A stretch of 64,000 nt of DNA from an archaeon (GTDB lineage: Archaea > EX4484-52 > WAPT01). Both the position numbers and the translations under genes were made by a program. Below the pieces are notes generated by a model. The model made no database searches. It was given only the letters and a program-made list of their open reading frames with translations, and was not told where the DNA came from. Numbering within the stretch: position 1 is the first letter of the stretch; each line of letters opens with the position of its first letter. Positions 51,948 through 62,037 of the stretch are shown piece by piece. The DNA is taken from the NCBI GenBank assembly GCA_029258795.1, contig JAPDKB010000002.1, forward strand, positions 114,822-178,821, in the 5' to 3' direction.

Positions 51948-52421
51948 TCATTTTGCTGTCTTCGAAATTTTAAAAGGATTTTCACTTCTAAGGAGCAGCA
52001 AAACTAAACCCACTACCATAGATAGCACACAGAAGCTGTAAATTGGTAGAACTGCCCCAGCTCCGATGAAGAAAGGGTTGTTTTCAAATGGGAAAAATGG
52101 CATCATATCTTCGTATAGGAAAGAATCCAGTATAACGTGGCTCAATGTGCCGATGAATGAGCTTATGAAAATAATTTTGAAGCTCTCTTTTTTCCAAAAT
52201 TTTTCGATAGCTTTAGCAAGCACGAATGCCAGAACCACAGCTCCAATAAACGTGTGCAGATAGCCATGCATCGGGTAAAATTCAGTGGCGTTTAGCATAA
52301 TAACCAGTAAGGTCTCGAGGTCTATAATCATTGAACCAAGTAAAAGCGCATGGAAATTCAGGTTTCTTTTTATTCCATATGCAAGCACAGCTATGCCTGT
52401 ATGAAAAGGTGTGAAAGGCAT
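51948..52421 (-). CDS. YdjM-like membrane-bound metal-dependent hydrolase family protein
   Basis: 157 residues, four membrane helices. It starts MPFTPFHTGIAVLAYGIKRN and carries the family's acidic/His positions: GSMIIDLETL, MHGYLHTF, GTLSHVILDSF. Proteins of this family (LexA-regulated YdjM/DUF457) are predicted membrane hydrolases; substrate unknown. Operon with the helical protein (4 nt apart). Confidence 0.82.
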   Translation of the reverse strand: MPFTPFHTGIAVLAYGIKRNLNFHALLLGSMIIDLETLLVIMLNATEFYPMHGYLHTFIGAVVLAFVLAKAIEKFWKKESFKIIFISSFIGTLSHVILDSFLYEDMMPFFPFENNPFFIGAGAVLPIYSFCVLSMVVGLVLLLLRSENPFKISKTAK

Positions 52422-52477
52422 GCGAAAGTGTTTAACGCCATTAGTTTTAAATATTTCCCGCGGTTTATCTAACCTTC

Positions 52478-53962
52478 ATGGCGTCTGAAAAGAAGAATGA
52501 GAAAAAAGAAGAGTTAGGGATTACGGTAAGCAAGGATGAAAACTTCTCCGAGTGGTTCAGCCAGGTTGTGTTCAAATCTGATCTTGCAGATATAAGGTAC
52601 GGTTTGCAGGGCTTTATAGTTCATCGCGAGTGGGGCACACTCATCCTCCGCAAAATTTACGAGATGCTTGAAAGAGAGGTGGAGAAGGACAACCACTTAC
52701 CCGTGCTTTTCCCCATAGCAATACCCAAGCACTTTTTTGAAAAGGAAAAAGAGCATGTTGAGGGCTTTGCCCCAGAAGTTTTTTGGGTTACTGAAGCTGG
52801 AGATGATAAACTTGCTGAACCGTTTGCTTTAAGGCCAACAAGCGAGACCGCTTTCTATTCCATGTATTCTTTATGGATAAGGAGCTGGAAAGACCTGCCC
52901 TTCAAGAGATACCAGAGCAGGATATGTGTTTACCGTTATGAAAGCACGACACGTCCATTCCTGAGAGGCAGGGAGTTCCTTTTTTTCGAGACGCATGACG
53001 CCTTCAGGACGCATGAAGAAGCGCTAAAACAGGTAAGAAAGGATATGGAGATTTTGAAGAATGTGGTAGAAGAAAAGTTATTTATCCCCTTTATATTTTT
53101 CCGCAGACCCCAGTGGGACAAGTTTGCTGGAGCGGATGATACGTATGCTGCCGATACCGTCATGCCGGATGGCAAAATTAGTCAGATAGGCTCGACACAT
53201 GATTTGGGTCAGAGATTCAGCAGAGCTTTTGAGGTCAAATTTAAGGATAAGGACGAGAAGGAAAAATACGTCTATTTAACCTGTTTTGGTCCGGGAATCT
53301 GGCGCATCATGGCAGCGCTGATAGCTTTGCACGGCGATGACAAGGGGCTTGTGCTGCCGTCAAGTGTTGCACCGTATCATGCGGTCATTGTGCCAATTTA
53401 TTTCAAAGGGAAGGAAGGGGTTGTGGATGAAGCCGCAACCAAGCTTAAAGAAAAGCTGGAAGCTGCAAGATATCGTGTGATTTTTGATGATGATAAGGAC
53501 AAGACGGCTGGCTTCAAATTCTACAAATGGGAGCTTTACGGCGTGCCTGTGAGGATAGAGATAGGTCCAAGGGATGTGGAGAATGGTACGGCTGTACTTG
53601 TAAGGCGTGCTGATGGAGGGAAGGTTGTGGTTGAAGTTGAGAAAGTGGGGGATGAGCTCAAAAAGCAGCTGGAAGAGAACGACAAGATTATTAAGAAAGG
53701 AAGTATGCGCTACCACAAAATACACGAGGCAAAAACGCTGGAGGAGGTTAAAAAGCTTGCCGATAAAGGAGGTTTCATCAAAGCTCCGTTCTGTGGGGTG
53801 GATGAAAAAGCTGAAAGCTGCGCTGACAAGCTGCAGGAGATGACAGCTCTGAAGGTCAGAGGCGTGCCTCTCGATAGTAAAGAGAATCCCGGCAAAGATG
53901 ATAGGTGCATAATCTGCGGGAAGAAAGCCAAGGTTTTGGTTTATTTGGCAAAAGCTTACTGA
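52478..53962 (+). CDS. proS: prolyl-tRNA synthetase (archaeal/eukaryotic type)
   Basis: 494 residues. Class II motifs: motif 1 PVLFPIAIP, motif 2 RICVYRYESTTRPFLRGREFLFFETHDAF, motif 3 near GIWRIMAALIALHGDDKGLVLP. The anticodon-binding domain (VIVPIYFKGKEG...) and the C-terminal zinc-binding domain with FCG...CADKL...CIICGKKAKVL, ending in Tyr as in archaeal-type enzymes. It charges tRNA-Pro. ATG at the expected position after a TATA-like TTAAATATTT. Confidence 0.97.
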   Translation: MASEKKNEKKEELGITVSKDENFSEWFSQVVFKSDLADIRYGLQGFIVHREWGTLILRKIYEMLEREVEKDNHLPVLFPIAIPKHFFEKEKEHVEGFAPEVFWVTEAGDDKLAEPFALRPTSETAFYSMYSLWIRSWKDLPFKRYQSRICVYRYESTTRPFLRGREFLFFETHDAFRTHEEALKQVRKDMEILKNVVEEKLFIPFIFFRRPQWDKFAGADDTYAADTVMPDGKISQIGSTHDLGQRFSRAFEVKFKDKDEKEKYVYLTCFGPGIWRIMAALIALHGDDKGLVLPSSVAPYHAVIVPIYFKGKEGVVDEAATKLKEKLEAARYRVIFDDDKDKTAGFKFYKWELYGVPVRIEIGPRDVENGTAVLVRRADGGKVVVEVEKVGDELKKQLEENDKIIKKGSMRYHKIHEAKTLEEVKKLADKGGFIKAPFCGVDEKAESCADKLQEMTALKVRGVPLDSKENPGKDDRCIICGKKAKVLVYLAKAY

Positions 53963-54019
53963 GGCACAGTAAGTTTTTTACCAAACCCTTATAAAGCTTG
54001 ACGCTATTACACTTCTGTT

Positions 54020-54868
54020 ATGAGTGTGGTGAGGACAATATTTAATTACTTCAAGCTGACATTTTTGCTTGCACTTCTGGCAGGCATATTTCTTGCTGTA
54101 GGTTATTATTTTGGCGGGACAGCGGGCATGACCCTAGCTTTAATTCTCGCCATCGTGATGAACTTCATGGCATACTGGTTCTCCGATAGGATAGTGCTTG
54201 CGATGTATGGTGCCAAGCCGCTAAAAGATGAGCGCGTGGAGAGAATTGTAAGGAAGCTTGCAAAGGAAGCGGGTATAGAAATGCCGAAGCTGTATGTGGT
54301 GGAAAGTGCTCAGCCAAATGCATTTGCAACCGGCAGGAGCAAGAAGAGGTGCGCTATAGCGGTAACCACAGGGCTTCTCGAGCTGCTGGGTGATGATGAA
54401 CTTGAGGGTGTGCTGAGCCATGAAGTGGCGCATATAAAAAACAGGGACATTCTGGTATCAACGATAGCCGCTACACTGGCTGCAGCGATAAGCTACATAG
54501 CCGAGATGCTCTGGTGGAGCACCATTTTCAGCAATGACGATGAAAGTCCCCCGGTCTGGGCAGTTATTCCAGTCATTTTGCTGGCACCTCTTGCCGCAAC
54601 GCTGATTCAACTTGCCATCTCTCGAAGCAGGGAGTTCTCGGCTGATGAGACAGGAGCAAATCTCTGCCGCAAACCCAAAGCTCTGGCTTCAGCACTTAGA
54701 AAAATTGCAGGATATGCCGCCAGAATTCCGATGGAAAAAGGCACGGCAGCCACATCTCACATGTGGATAGTCAATCCCTTCAGTCAGAGCAGCTTACTCA
54801 TAAAGCTCTTCTCCACCCACCCGCCTGTAGAGGAGCGGATAAAACGACTTGAAAGCATGAAAATTTGA
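54020..54868 (+). CDS. htpX: membrane zinc protease HtpX
   Basis: 282 residues. Two N-terminal membrane helices (LTFLLALLAGIFLAVGYYF; LALILAIVMNFMAYWF), M48 peptidase domain with GVLSHEVAHIKNRD (HExxH, about 134) and the third ligand in FSADETGANL, two more membrane helices between. Ends with FSTHPPVEERIKRLESM, typical of HtpX. It degrades damaged membrane proteins from the cytoplasmic side. Confidence 0.96.
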   Translation: MSVVRTIFNYFKLTFLLALLAGIFLAVGYYFGGTAGMTLALILAIVMNFMAYWFSDRIVLAMYGAKPLKDERVERIVRKLAKEAGIEMPKLYVVESAQPNAFATGRSKKRCAIAVTTGLLELLGDDELEGVLSHEVAHIKNRDILVSTIAATLAAAISYIAEMLWWSTIFSNDDESPPVWAVIPVILLAPLAATLIQLAISRSREFSADETGANLCRKPKALASALRKIAGYAARIPMEKGTAATSHMWIVNPFSQSSLLIKLFSTHPPVEERIKRLESMKI

Positions 54869-54892
54869 ATTTTTGGCATTATTCGTTCTTCC

Positions 54893-55297
54893 ATGGAATA
54901 TGAAGAATACGTATTTCCTAGCCCCAAAGCAAAAGCCCGCAAGAAACTGATGGAGTTGAGGCTTAGTGACTTGTTGATTGAGGATATAGTTAAGGGGAGA
55001 CCTGACGGAATGAATCTGGTTAGAATTTTAAATGCTATTACCAATTTCCCGACCGGATTAAAAATCAAAGAAATACTTTTTTATTTTGAAATAGTAGATA
55101 AAGATGCGGAACATACACCGTATGAACTGAGAGAAAAGCTTAAAACGATGAGAGATTCGGGGCTGGTTGTATACAAAAACAAAAAATATCGACCTACAGA
55201 TAAAGGAAAGGGAATTGTGAAAATTGCGCGTGAGCTTTATCCAAATCTTATCAAGGAGCTGGAGGAGGTGTACGGATGGGTGAGAAATATGGAATAG
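54893..55297 (+). CDS. winged-helix-like protein, unknown function (gene 1 of 2)
   Basis: 134 residues. A winged-helix pattern (GLKIKEILFYFEIVDKDAEHTPYELREKLKTMRDSGLVVYKNKKYRPTDKG) occupies about 55-115, after an N-terminal helical part. Probably DNA-binding or an interaction module. Its end overlaps the next gene, also winged-helix-like, by 22 nt. Confidence 0.7.
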   Translation: MEYEEYVFPSPKAKARKKLMELRLSDLLIEDIVKGRPDGMNLVRILNAITNFPTGLKIKEILFYFEIVDKDAEHTPYELREKLKTMRDSGLVVYKNKKYRPTDKGKGIVKIARELYPNLIKELEEVYGWVRNME

Positions 55298-55632
55298 AAG
55301 AAAAAATAATTGAGGAATGCGACCTTCCCGCAGGTGCGGTGAGAGATATTCTGAAGAAAGGCAAACGAGGAGAGATGATTAGAGATATAATCTATGCGCT
55401 CGGGTTAAGTGATGGTAACGGATTGCGTGCCTACGACATAGCTGCTCGTATTGGGTACTTCGGGAAGGGAAGAGGAGACAAAGCCGCTAAAGAGCTTGAG
55501 AAGAAAGTAATAAGGTGGCTTCAGGGGTTGGGTGTGGTTGATCGGTACGGTAAGGACAGAAATAGTAGATATGTTCTGACAGACACGGGTCAAAAACTCT
55601 ACACGATTTTGAGAGAGAATTATCGTGAATGA
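55276..55632 (+). CDS. winged-helix-like protein, unknown function (gene 2 of 2)
   Basis: 118 residues. Winged helix over about 35-115: GLRAYDIAARIGYFGKGRGDKAAKELEKKVIRWLQGLGVVDRYGKDRNSRYVLTDTGQKL (helix, recognition helix, wing). Short acidic N-terminus. The start ATG lies within the upstream gene behind GGAGGAGGTGTA, so the pair is translationally coupled and may form a heterodimeric regulator (inference). Confidence 0.72.
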   Translation: MGEKYGIEEKIIEECDLPAGAVRDILKKGKRGEMIRDIIYALGLSDGNGLRAYDIAARIGYFGKGRGDKAAKELEKKVIRWLQGLGVVDRYGKDRNSRYVLTDTGQKLYTILRENYRE

Positions 55633-55666
55633 TAACTATTTATGAGTTGGTGAGTAAACTACAGAC

Positions 55667-57345
<1,679 letters not shown>

Positions 57346-57457
57346 TCCGACTTTTGAAACGGCAATCGAACCTCCTTATCTTTTTAAATTTTATGCTTCA
57401 AATATGCCTTACCACAACTACCGTTAAAAAAACAAAGATTCTGAGGGTGATGTGATT

Positions 57458-58732
57458 ATGGCAAAAGAAAAACCTCACATAAACCTTGTTACAATTGGGC
57501 ACGTTGATCAGGGTAAATCCACCCTGATCGGAAGGTTGATGTACGACACAAACAGCATACCTGAAACAGAAATGAGAAAGATTGAGGAGAAGGCGAAGGA
57601 GCTCAAAAAGGAGAGCTTCAAGTTCGCTTTCGTGATGGATAGATTGAAGGAAGAGAGAGAGCGTGGATTGACAATAGACATCATGCACCAGAAGTTCGAG
57701 ACGGACAAGTATGAGTTCACAATAATCGATGCGCCGGGACACAGGGACTTCGTTAAGAACATGATTACAGGAGCTAGCCAGGCAGATGCAGCGATACTGG
57801 TAGTGGGTGTGAAGGAAGGTGTGATGCCTCAAACAAAAGAGCACGTGTATCTGGTTAGAACTCTCGGTATAAATCAGATGATTGTGACAATAAACAAGAT
57901 GGACGAGGTTAACTACGATGAGGGAGCTTACAACAAGACAAAGGAGGAAGTGGAGAAGCTGTTGAAGACAGTGGGTTACGACACAAGCAAGATACCGTTC
58001 ATACCAATTTCAGCATGGTACGGAGACAACGTTGCAAAGAAGAGCGACAAGACACCTTGGTATAATGGCCCGACAGTAATAGAAGCGCTTGATACTCTGC
58101 AGCCACCAGAGCAGCCGATAGACAAGCCACTCAGAATACCCATACAGGACGTGTACTCCATAACCGGTGTGGGTACAGTGCCTGTCGGAAGAGTGGAGAC
58201 AGGTGTGCTGAAGGTTGGAGACAAAGTAGTTTTCATGCCTTCTGGCAAGACGGGAGAAGTTAAGAGTATAGAGATGCACCACGAGCCGATTCAGGAAGCA
58301 AGACCTGGAGACAACATCGGTTTCAATGTAAGAGGTGTGGGTAAAGACGAGATAAAGAGAGGAGATGTCGCTGGTCACCCAGACAACCCACCGACAGTAG
58401 CTGAAGAGTTCACAGCACAGATCATAGTGTTGCAGCACCCGAGCGTCATAACAAAGGGCTATACTCCAGTGTTCCACATAAACACAGCACACGTTGCAGG
58501 TCAGATAGTGGAAATATTGAAGAAGATAGATCCAAGAACCGGAGAAGTGGTGGAAGAGAATCCGGACTTCATAAAGCCAGGAGATGCGGCAGTGATAAAG
58601 GTCAAGCCACTCAAACCTGTGTGTATAGAGAAGCAGAGCGACTTCCCGAAGCTTGCGAAGTTCGCTATCAGAGACATGGGCATGACAGTGGCAGCAGGTA
58701 TGTGTATCGACCTCGTGCCAGCGAAGGAGTAA
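57458..58732 (+). CDS. tuf: translation elongation factor aEF1A
   Basis: 424 residues from [10 protein letters not shown] with GAGGGTGATG upstream; the track's GTG is two codons earlier. G1 [10 protein letters not shown]2 [11 protein letters not shown]3 DAPGHRDF, G4 NKMD, then two barrels ([33 protein letters not shown]). It delivers aminoacyl-tRNA to the ribosome. A TATA box (TTTTTAAATTTTAT) is about 70 nt upstream. S10 follows, as is common in archaea. Confidence 0.98.
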   Translation: MAKEKPHINLVTIGHVDQGKSTLIGRLMYDTNSIPETEMRKIEEKAKELKKESFKFAFVMDRLKEERERGLTIDIMHQKFETDKYEFTIIDAPGHRDFVKNMITGASQADAAILVVGVKEGVMPQTKEHVYLVRTLGINQMIVTINKMDEVNYDEGAYNKTKEEVEKLLKTVGYDTSKIPFIPISAWYGDNVAKKSDKTPWYNGPTVIEALDTLQPPEQPIDKPLRIPIQDVYSITGVGTVPVGRVETGVLKVGDKVVFMPSGKTGEVKSIEMHHEPIQEARPGDNIGFNVRGVGKDEIKRGDVAGHPDNPPTVAEEFTAQIIVLQHPSVITKGYTPVFHINTAHVAGQIVEILKKIDPRTGEVVEENPDFIKPGDAAVIKVKPLKPVCIEKQSDFPKLAKFAIRDMGMTVAAGMCIDLVPAKE

Positions 58733-58825
58733 ATTTGGCTGGCATCCTTTCTTTTACCTTTTTAAATTTTTCATACATGTTTAATATGCGTGTTTCAATT
58801 TCATGATTAGCTCAGGTGAGATATC

Positions 58826-59137
58826 ATGCAGATAGCCAGGGTCAAGCTCAGCAGTCCAGACCACCAGAAGGTGGATGAGGTATCAAGGCAAATAAAAGAG
58901 ATAGCTGAAAAATTCGGAGCAGCTGTATCTGGACCAATTCCTCTACCCACCAAAAGATTGAGAATTGTGACCAGAAAATCTCCTGTCGGGAGAGGAAGCG
59001 AAACATATGAAAGATGGGAGATGAGAATCCACAAAAGAGTTCTGGACATAACCGTTAACGATAGGGCCTTGAGGCACATAATGCGTGTTGAGGTGCCTGA
59101 TGGCGTGCATGTGGAGATAGAACTCAGGGAGAAGTGA
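58826..59137 (+). CDS. rps10: 30S ribosomal protein S10
   Basis: 103 residues: ARVKLSSPDHQKVDEVSRQIKEIAEKFGAAVSGPIPLPTKRLRIVTRKSPVGRGSETYERWEMRIHKRVLDI is characteristic of archaeal S10. Own TATA-like CTTTTTAAATTTTTC upstream. The stop is followed directly by the ZIP gene. Confidence 0.98.
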   Translation: MQIARVKLSSPDHQKVDEVSRQIKEIAEKFGAAVSGPIPLPTKRLRIVTRKSPVGRGSETYERWEMRIHKRVLDITVNDRALRHIMRVEVPDGVHVEIELREK

Positions 59138-59163
59138 TCATTTTTGTTATGAGGGGTGTGGTG

Positions 59164-59904
59164 ATGGAAACCTTTACTTTGGTTCTTCTTTCAGCTGGTG
59201 TAGTTAGCCTTGTGGCGCTGGTTGGGGCTTTCACCCTTGTGCTGAGAGAAAGTGTGTTGCGCAAGCTGATTTTCGCTCTTGTCGGGCTTGCTGCCGGTAC
59301 GATGCTGGGCGGAGCGATCTTTCACCTTTTTCCAGAAGGTTTTCACGAGCTGGGTTATGATGTCGCTGCAAAGCTTTTCATAGCGGGTTTCGTGGCCTTC
59401 TTTATCTTGGAACGCGTGCTCTACTGGCATCACTGCCACGAGCGGGAGTGTGATGTGCACACCTTTTCCTATCTCATCCTGATCGGAGACGCGATCCACA
59501 ACTTTATCGATGGTGTCATAATCGCTGCAAGCTATCTGACCTCTATGGCAATTGGTTTTGTCTCCACAGTTGCCATAATAATGCACGAGATCCCGCAGGA
59601 GCTTGGAGATTTCGGTGTGCTTGTTTACGGGGGTTTCAGCAAAAGGAAAGCTCTACTCTACAACTTCATCTCGCAGCTTACAGCTTTAGCTGGAGCGACA
59701 ACCGCTTACTTTATTTTTACAAAATCACAGGCGGCAATGGGCTTTCACACATACCTTCTTCCGTTTGCAGCCGGCGGATTCCTCTACATAGCCACAAGCG
59801 ATTTAATTCCCGAGCTCCACAAGGAAAAGAATCTGAAGAAATCGCTTGTGGCCATGCTGCTTTTCCTTGCCGGGCTCGGGATGATGATGTTTCATGGGCA
59901 TTGA
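59164..59904 (+). CDS. ZIP-family divalent metal transporter
   Basis: 246 residues from METFTLVLLS with GAGGGGTGTGG upstream; the track's GTG start overlaps S10. Eight membrane helices. Helix IV DAIHNFIDGVIIAA and helix V MHEIPQELGDFGVLV carry the H-x-x-x-D and H-E-x-P-x-E metal site typical of ZIP4/ZIP-II-like transporters. A His-containing loop (WHHCHERECDVH) lies between helices III and IV. Likely imports zinc or another divalent metal. Confidence 0.93.
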   Translation: METFTLVLLSAGVVSLVALVGAFTLVLRESVLRKLIFALVGLAAGTMLGGAIFHLFPEGFHELGYDVAAKLFIAGFVAFFILERVLYWHHCHERECDVHTFSYLILIGDAIHNFIDGVIIAASYLTSMAIGFVSTVAIIMHEIPQELGDFGVLVYGGFSKRKALLYNFISQLTALAGATTAYFIFTKSQAAMGFHTYLLPFAAGGFLYIATSDLIPELHKEKNLKKSLVAMLLFLAGLGMMMFHGH

Positions 59905-59907
59905 GAA

Positions 59908-61023
59908 TCAGTTCACTCTATCCATAACAACGATCGTGGCATCAAGATCATCGTAGTTGACCCACAGCTTTTTCTTTATTACGAATCCTTTCGGCTTTTT
60001 CAAAAACTTGAGATTACGTGAGGCGGTTATCATCACCACCCTTTCGCATCGCGAGCTTTCCACATTTCTCATGAACTTGGCATAGAGTTTCGGGATGTTG
60101 ACCTTTCTCATCCTCACACCGTACGGCAGGTCAACGCAGATGATCCTTGAACTCAGCGGTATTTTTGTGGCATCTCCGAGGTAAAAGCGGATCTTTGCAT
60201 TGGCTTCCATGCTGTTGATTCTTGCTTTCCTCACCACCTCTCTGTTCCAGTCTGAAGCCGCTATGAATGCATTAACCCGCTCCTCCTTCCAGCTTTCCTT
60301 AATCTCTTCGAGCTTCTCCTTGCTGAACCACCACAATCTCTCAAACCTGAAGCTTCTGTTTTTGTTCGGAACTTTTGCAAGGTAATGATAGGCTTCTATC
60401 GGAATCATGCCTGTTCCACACATAGGATCGTGGAAGGTTTCGCTTTCCCCGTTTTTCAGGTTGCTCAACCTGACCATGCTGTGCGCTATCGTGCTCTTTA
60501 GAGAGGTGATGTGCACAAGCTTTCTGTACCATCGTTTATGGAGGGAATCTCCTGTGGTGTCTATTCCGAGCCAGAATAAGTTGTTGTGCACCCTCGCCAT
60601 GAATCTGACATCTGGGTCTTTGAGATACACCTTAAGCCTCGTGCCTTTCTCTTTCAGGTAGGAATCTATGATGGCCTGTCCAACAACCTTGCTGACATCA
60701 ATGCTGGTGAAGTCGTGCTTCCCGGATCTTTTGGACACTACACCAAAGGTTTGGTTAGGGAGGACATACAGAGAGTAATCAACATCAAGGCACTTTTGAT
60801 AGATGTCATCCAGCGTGCTGAACTCACAGCTCACAACCTCTATCATGATCCGGTGGATGGTTTTGGAAGCGTAGTTCAGCAGCATCACGTCTTCATCGCC
60901 GGCATTTTTTATTTCCAGCAGGCCCTTGTCCAGCTTTGCAGCCTTATATCCCAGCTCTACAAGCTCCTCAATGCCGACCTCCTCAAGCCCGGGGTTGCAG
61001 GTGAGAAGGAGATCGTGCTTCAT
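59908..61023 (-). CDS. THUMP-domain tRNA guanine-N2 methyltransferase (Trm14/Trm11-like)
   Basis: 371 residues. N-terminal ferredoxin-like/THUMP part (about 1-160), then a Rossmann methyltransferase with FHDPMCGTGMIPIEA (motif I) and CVDLPYGVRMRK, the D/N-(P/L)-P-Y motif IV of N2-guanine enzymes. Length and layout match Trm14 (m2G6) or the G10 enzyme; which position is modified is unclear. Ends convergently 3 nt from the ZIP gene. Confidence 0.88.
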   Translation of the reverse strand: MKHDLLLTCNPGLEEVGIEELVELGYKAAKLDKGLLEIKNAGDEDVMLLNYASKTIHRIMIEVVSCEFSTLDDIYQKCLDVDYSLYVLPNQTFGVVSKRSGKHDFTSIDVSKVVGQAIIDSYLKEKGTRLKVYLKDPDVRFMARVHNNLFWLGIDTTGDSLHKRWYRKLVHITSLKSTIAHSMVRLSNLKNGESETFHDPMCGTGMIPIEAYHYLAKVPNKNRSFRFERLWWFSKEKLEEIKESWKEERVNAFIAASDWNREVVRKARINSMEANAKIRFYLGDATKIPLSSRIICVDLPYGVRMRKVNIPKLYAKFMRNVESSRCERVVMITASRNLKFLKKPKGFVIKKKLWVNYDDLDATIVVMDRVN

Positions 61024-61046
61024 GCTTTAGAATTGCATGCGAATTT

Positions 61047-61268
61047 TTAAATCTCGCGCTTCTTCGCCCTAACTTTATTTGCAATGAAGGTGCCGATGAA
61101 CGCGCCTATGAAAGCACCAAGAGCCCCGTAGCATGCAAAAGTTATGCTGACCGAACCTTTGGTGAGATAACTGATCATGCACATCCCGGTAAACACACCT
61201 ATTCCGTACACGAAACCCATCTTAATTGGTGACTGCCTGAAACCGCACTCCGACATCTTCCTCATCAC
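61047..61268 (-). CDS. small two-helix membrane protein, unknown function
   Basis: 73 residues with two Gly/Ala-rich membrane segments (MGFVYGIGVFTGMCMISYL; ITFACYGALGAFIGAFIGTFIAN) and a basic tail KVRAKKREI. Third in a minus-strand run with the next small protein and upstream of the methyltransferase. Function unknown. Confidence 0.6.
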   Translation of the reverse strand: MMRKMSECGFRQSPIKMGFVYGIGVFTGMCMISYLTKGSVSITFACYGALGAFIGAFIGTFIANKVRAKKREI

Positions 61269-61275
61269 ACCACAA

Positions 61276-61695
61276 TCACTCAGCTACGGGAACTCTGACT
61301 TCCCTCTGGTAGCACACCACCGCCTTTTGCTTTCCATCCGCTCTGACGAGAAAGACCGTGGTGTTAGCAAAGCTCCCGTTCAGGTAGCACACCACATCAT
61401 TCCCTTTCAGCACGTTTTCGAAGCTGCAGATCACCTTTCCGGATGCTTCGGTCTTCACGTTGCTGAGGTTTGAGTTAGCACTTACGATTACAGCATTTCC
61501 CTCACATCTCGCCCAGAACGGCTCGGGCTTGTAGCCGTAATTTTCATGACCTGTCACGCGCTTCATCTCTACATAAAAGCCAATAGCAGCAACCCCAATC
61601 AGAAAGACGCCGACGGCAAGCAAGAAAGCGCTGAACTTGGTGAGGTCGAGCTTTTTGCTCTGTGAAGCTCCCTTCGTTTGGTTTTTGGAGGGCAT
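61276..61695 (-). CDS. membrane-anchored extracytoplasmic protein, unknown function
   Basis: 139 residues. Basic N-terminus, one membrane helix (FSAFLLAVGVFLIGVAAIGFYV, about 21-42), then a small Cys-containing external domain (ARCEGNAVIVSANSNLSN...CSFENVLKGNDVVCYLNGS) with several N-glycosylation-type sites. Four Cys could form two disulfides. Function unknown. Confidence 0.65.
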   Translation of the reverse strand: MPSKNQTKGASQSKKLDLTKFSAFLLAVGVFLIGVAAIGFYVEMKRVTGHENYGYKPEPFWARCEGNAVIVSANSNLSNVKTEASGKVICSFENVLKGNDVVCYLNGSFANTTVFLVRADGKQKAVVCYQREVRVPVAE

Positions 61696-61769
61696 TTAAT
61701 ACACCATTCTTCAATAGCTAATACCTCGGGATAGGGACTCAAACATTTATTTTGGTGCCGAGGGGGGGA

Positions 61770-61818
61770 TTTCCTGCCACCAGAGCAGGAAGCGCGACGA
61801 AGCTTTGCTTCGGCGGCG
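61770..61818 (-). other. tRNA-Met intron 2 (T loop, about 59/60)
   Basis: 49 nt with two internal hairpins (GCCGAAGC/GCTTCG and TTCCTGC/GCAGGAA). Its position matches the T-loop intron of tRNA-Ile. Confidence 0.85.
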
Positions 61819-61840
61819 TTCGAACCCCCGACCTCCAGAT

Positions 61841-61914
61841 TTCTCAGCGCCGTAACACAAAATCATCGCTTGCTCATTACTCGGCAAACTCATCACTCAT
61901 AAGCCAACACGGCT
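61841..61914 (-). other. tRNA-Met intron 1 (anticodon loop, 37/38)
   Basis: 74 nt. Its start can pair with the anticodon loop and stem (CTCATAAGCC with GGCTTATGAG). The rest looks like a C/D box sRNA. Confidence 0.82.
61844..61896 (-). ncRNA. C/D box sRNA-like sequence inside the tRNA-Met intron
   Basis: Box C GTGATGA, 12-nt guide, D'-like ATGA, 4-nt spacer, C'-like GCGATGA, 15-nt guide, box D CTGA. The spacing is that of archaeal C/D sRNAs, which are known in tRNA-Trp introns. The D guide core GTTACGGC is complementary to GCCGUAAC, a conserved stretch of 23S rRNA helix 69 as I recall it. Confidence 0.5.
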
Positions 61915-62037
61915 TATGAGTCTGGCGCTCTAACCAGCTGAGCTACCTCGGCACCGAACAAAAGCGTGGCTCCGTAACAGAATTTTTATCCGGCAAAATT
62001 TTATAAAAATTCACACGGCAGCTTCACAAAAACCTTC

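Larger units (their letters stand above)
61753..61952 (-). tRNA. tRNA-Met(CAU), elongator type, with two introns
   Basis: Minus strand. Acceptor GCCGAGG (61952-61946) pairs with CCTCGGC; discriminator A and an encoded CCA end at 61753. D arm GCTC/GAGC. Anticodon stem CCAGA pairs with TCTGG after removing a 74-nt intron at 37/38; loop CTCATAA gives CAU. T arm GGGGG-TTCGAA-T-CCCCC needs removal of a second, 49-nt intron after position 59. The stem lacks the G-C triplet of initiator tRNA. Because a UAU isoleucine tRNA exists in this window, this one is more likely Met than agmatidine-modified Ile2. A TATA-like TTTTTATAAAATT lies upstream. Confidence 0.9.
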
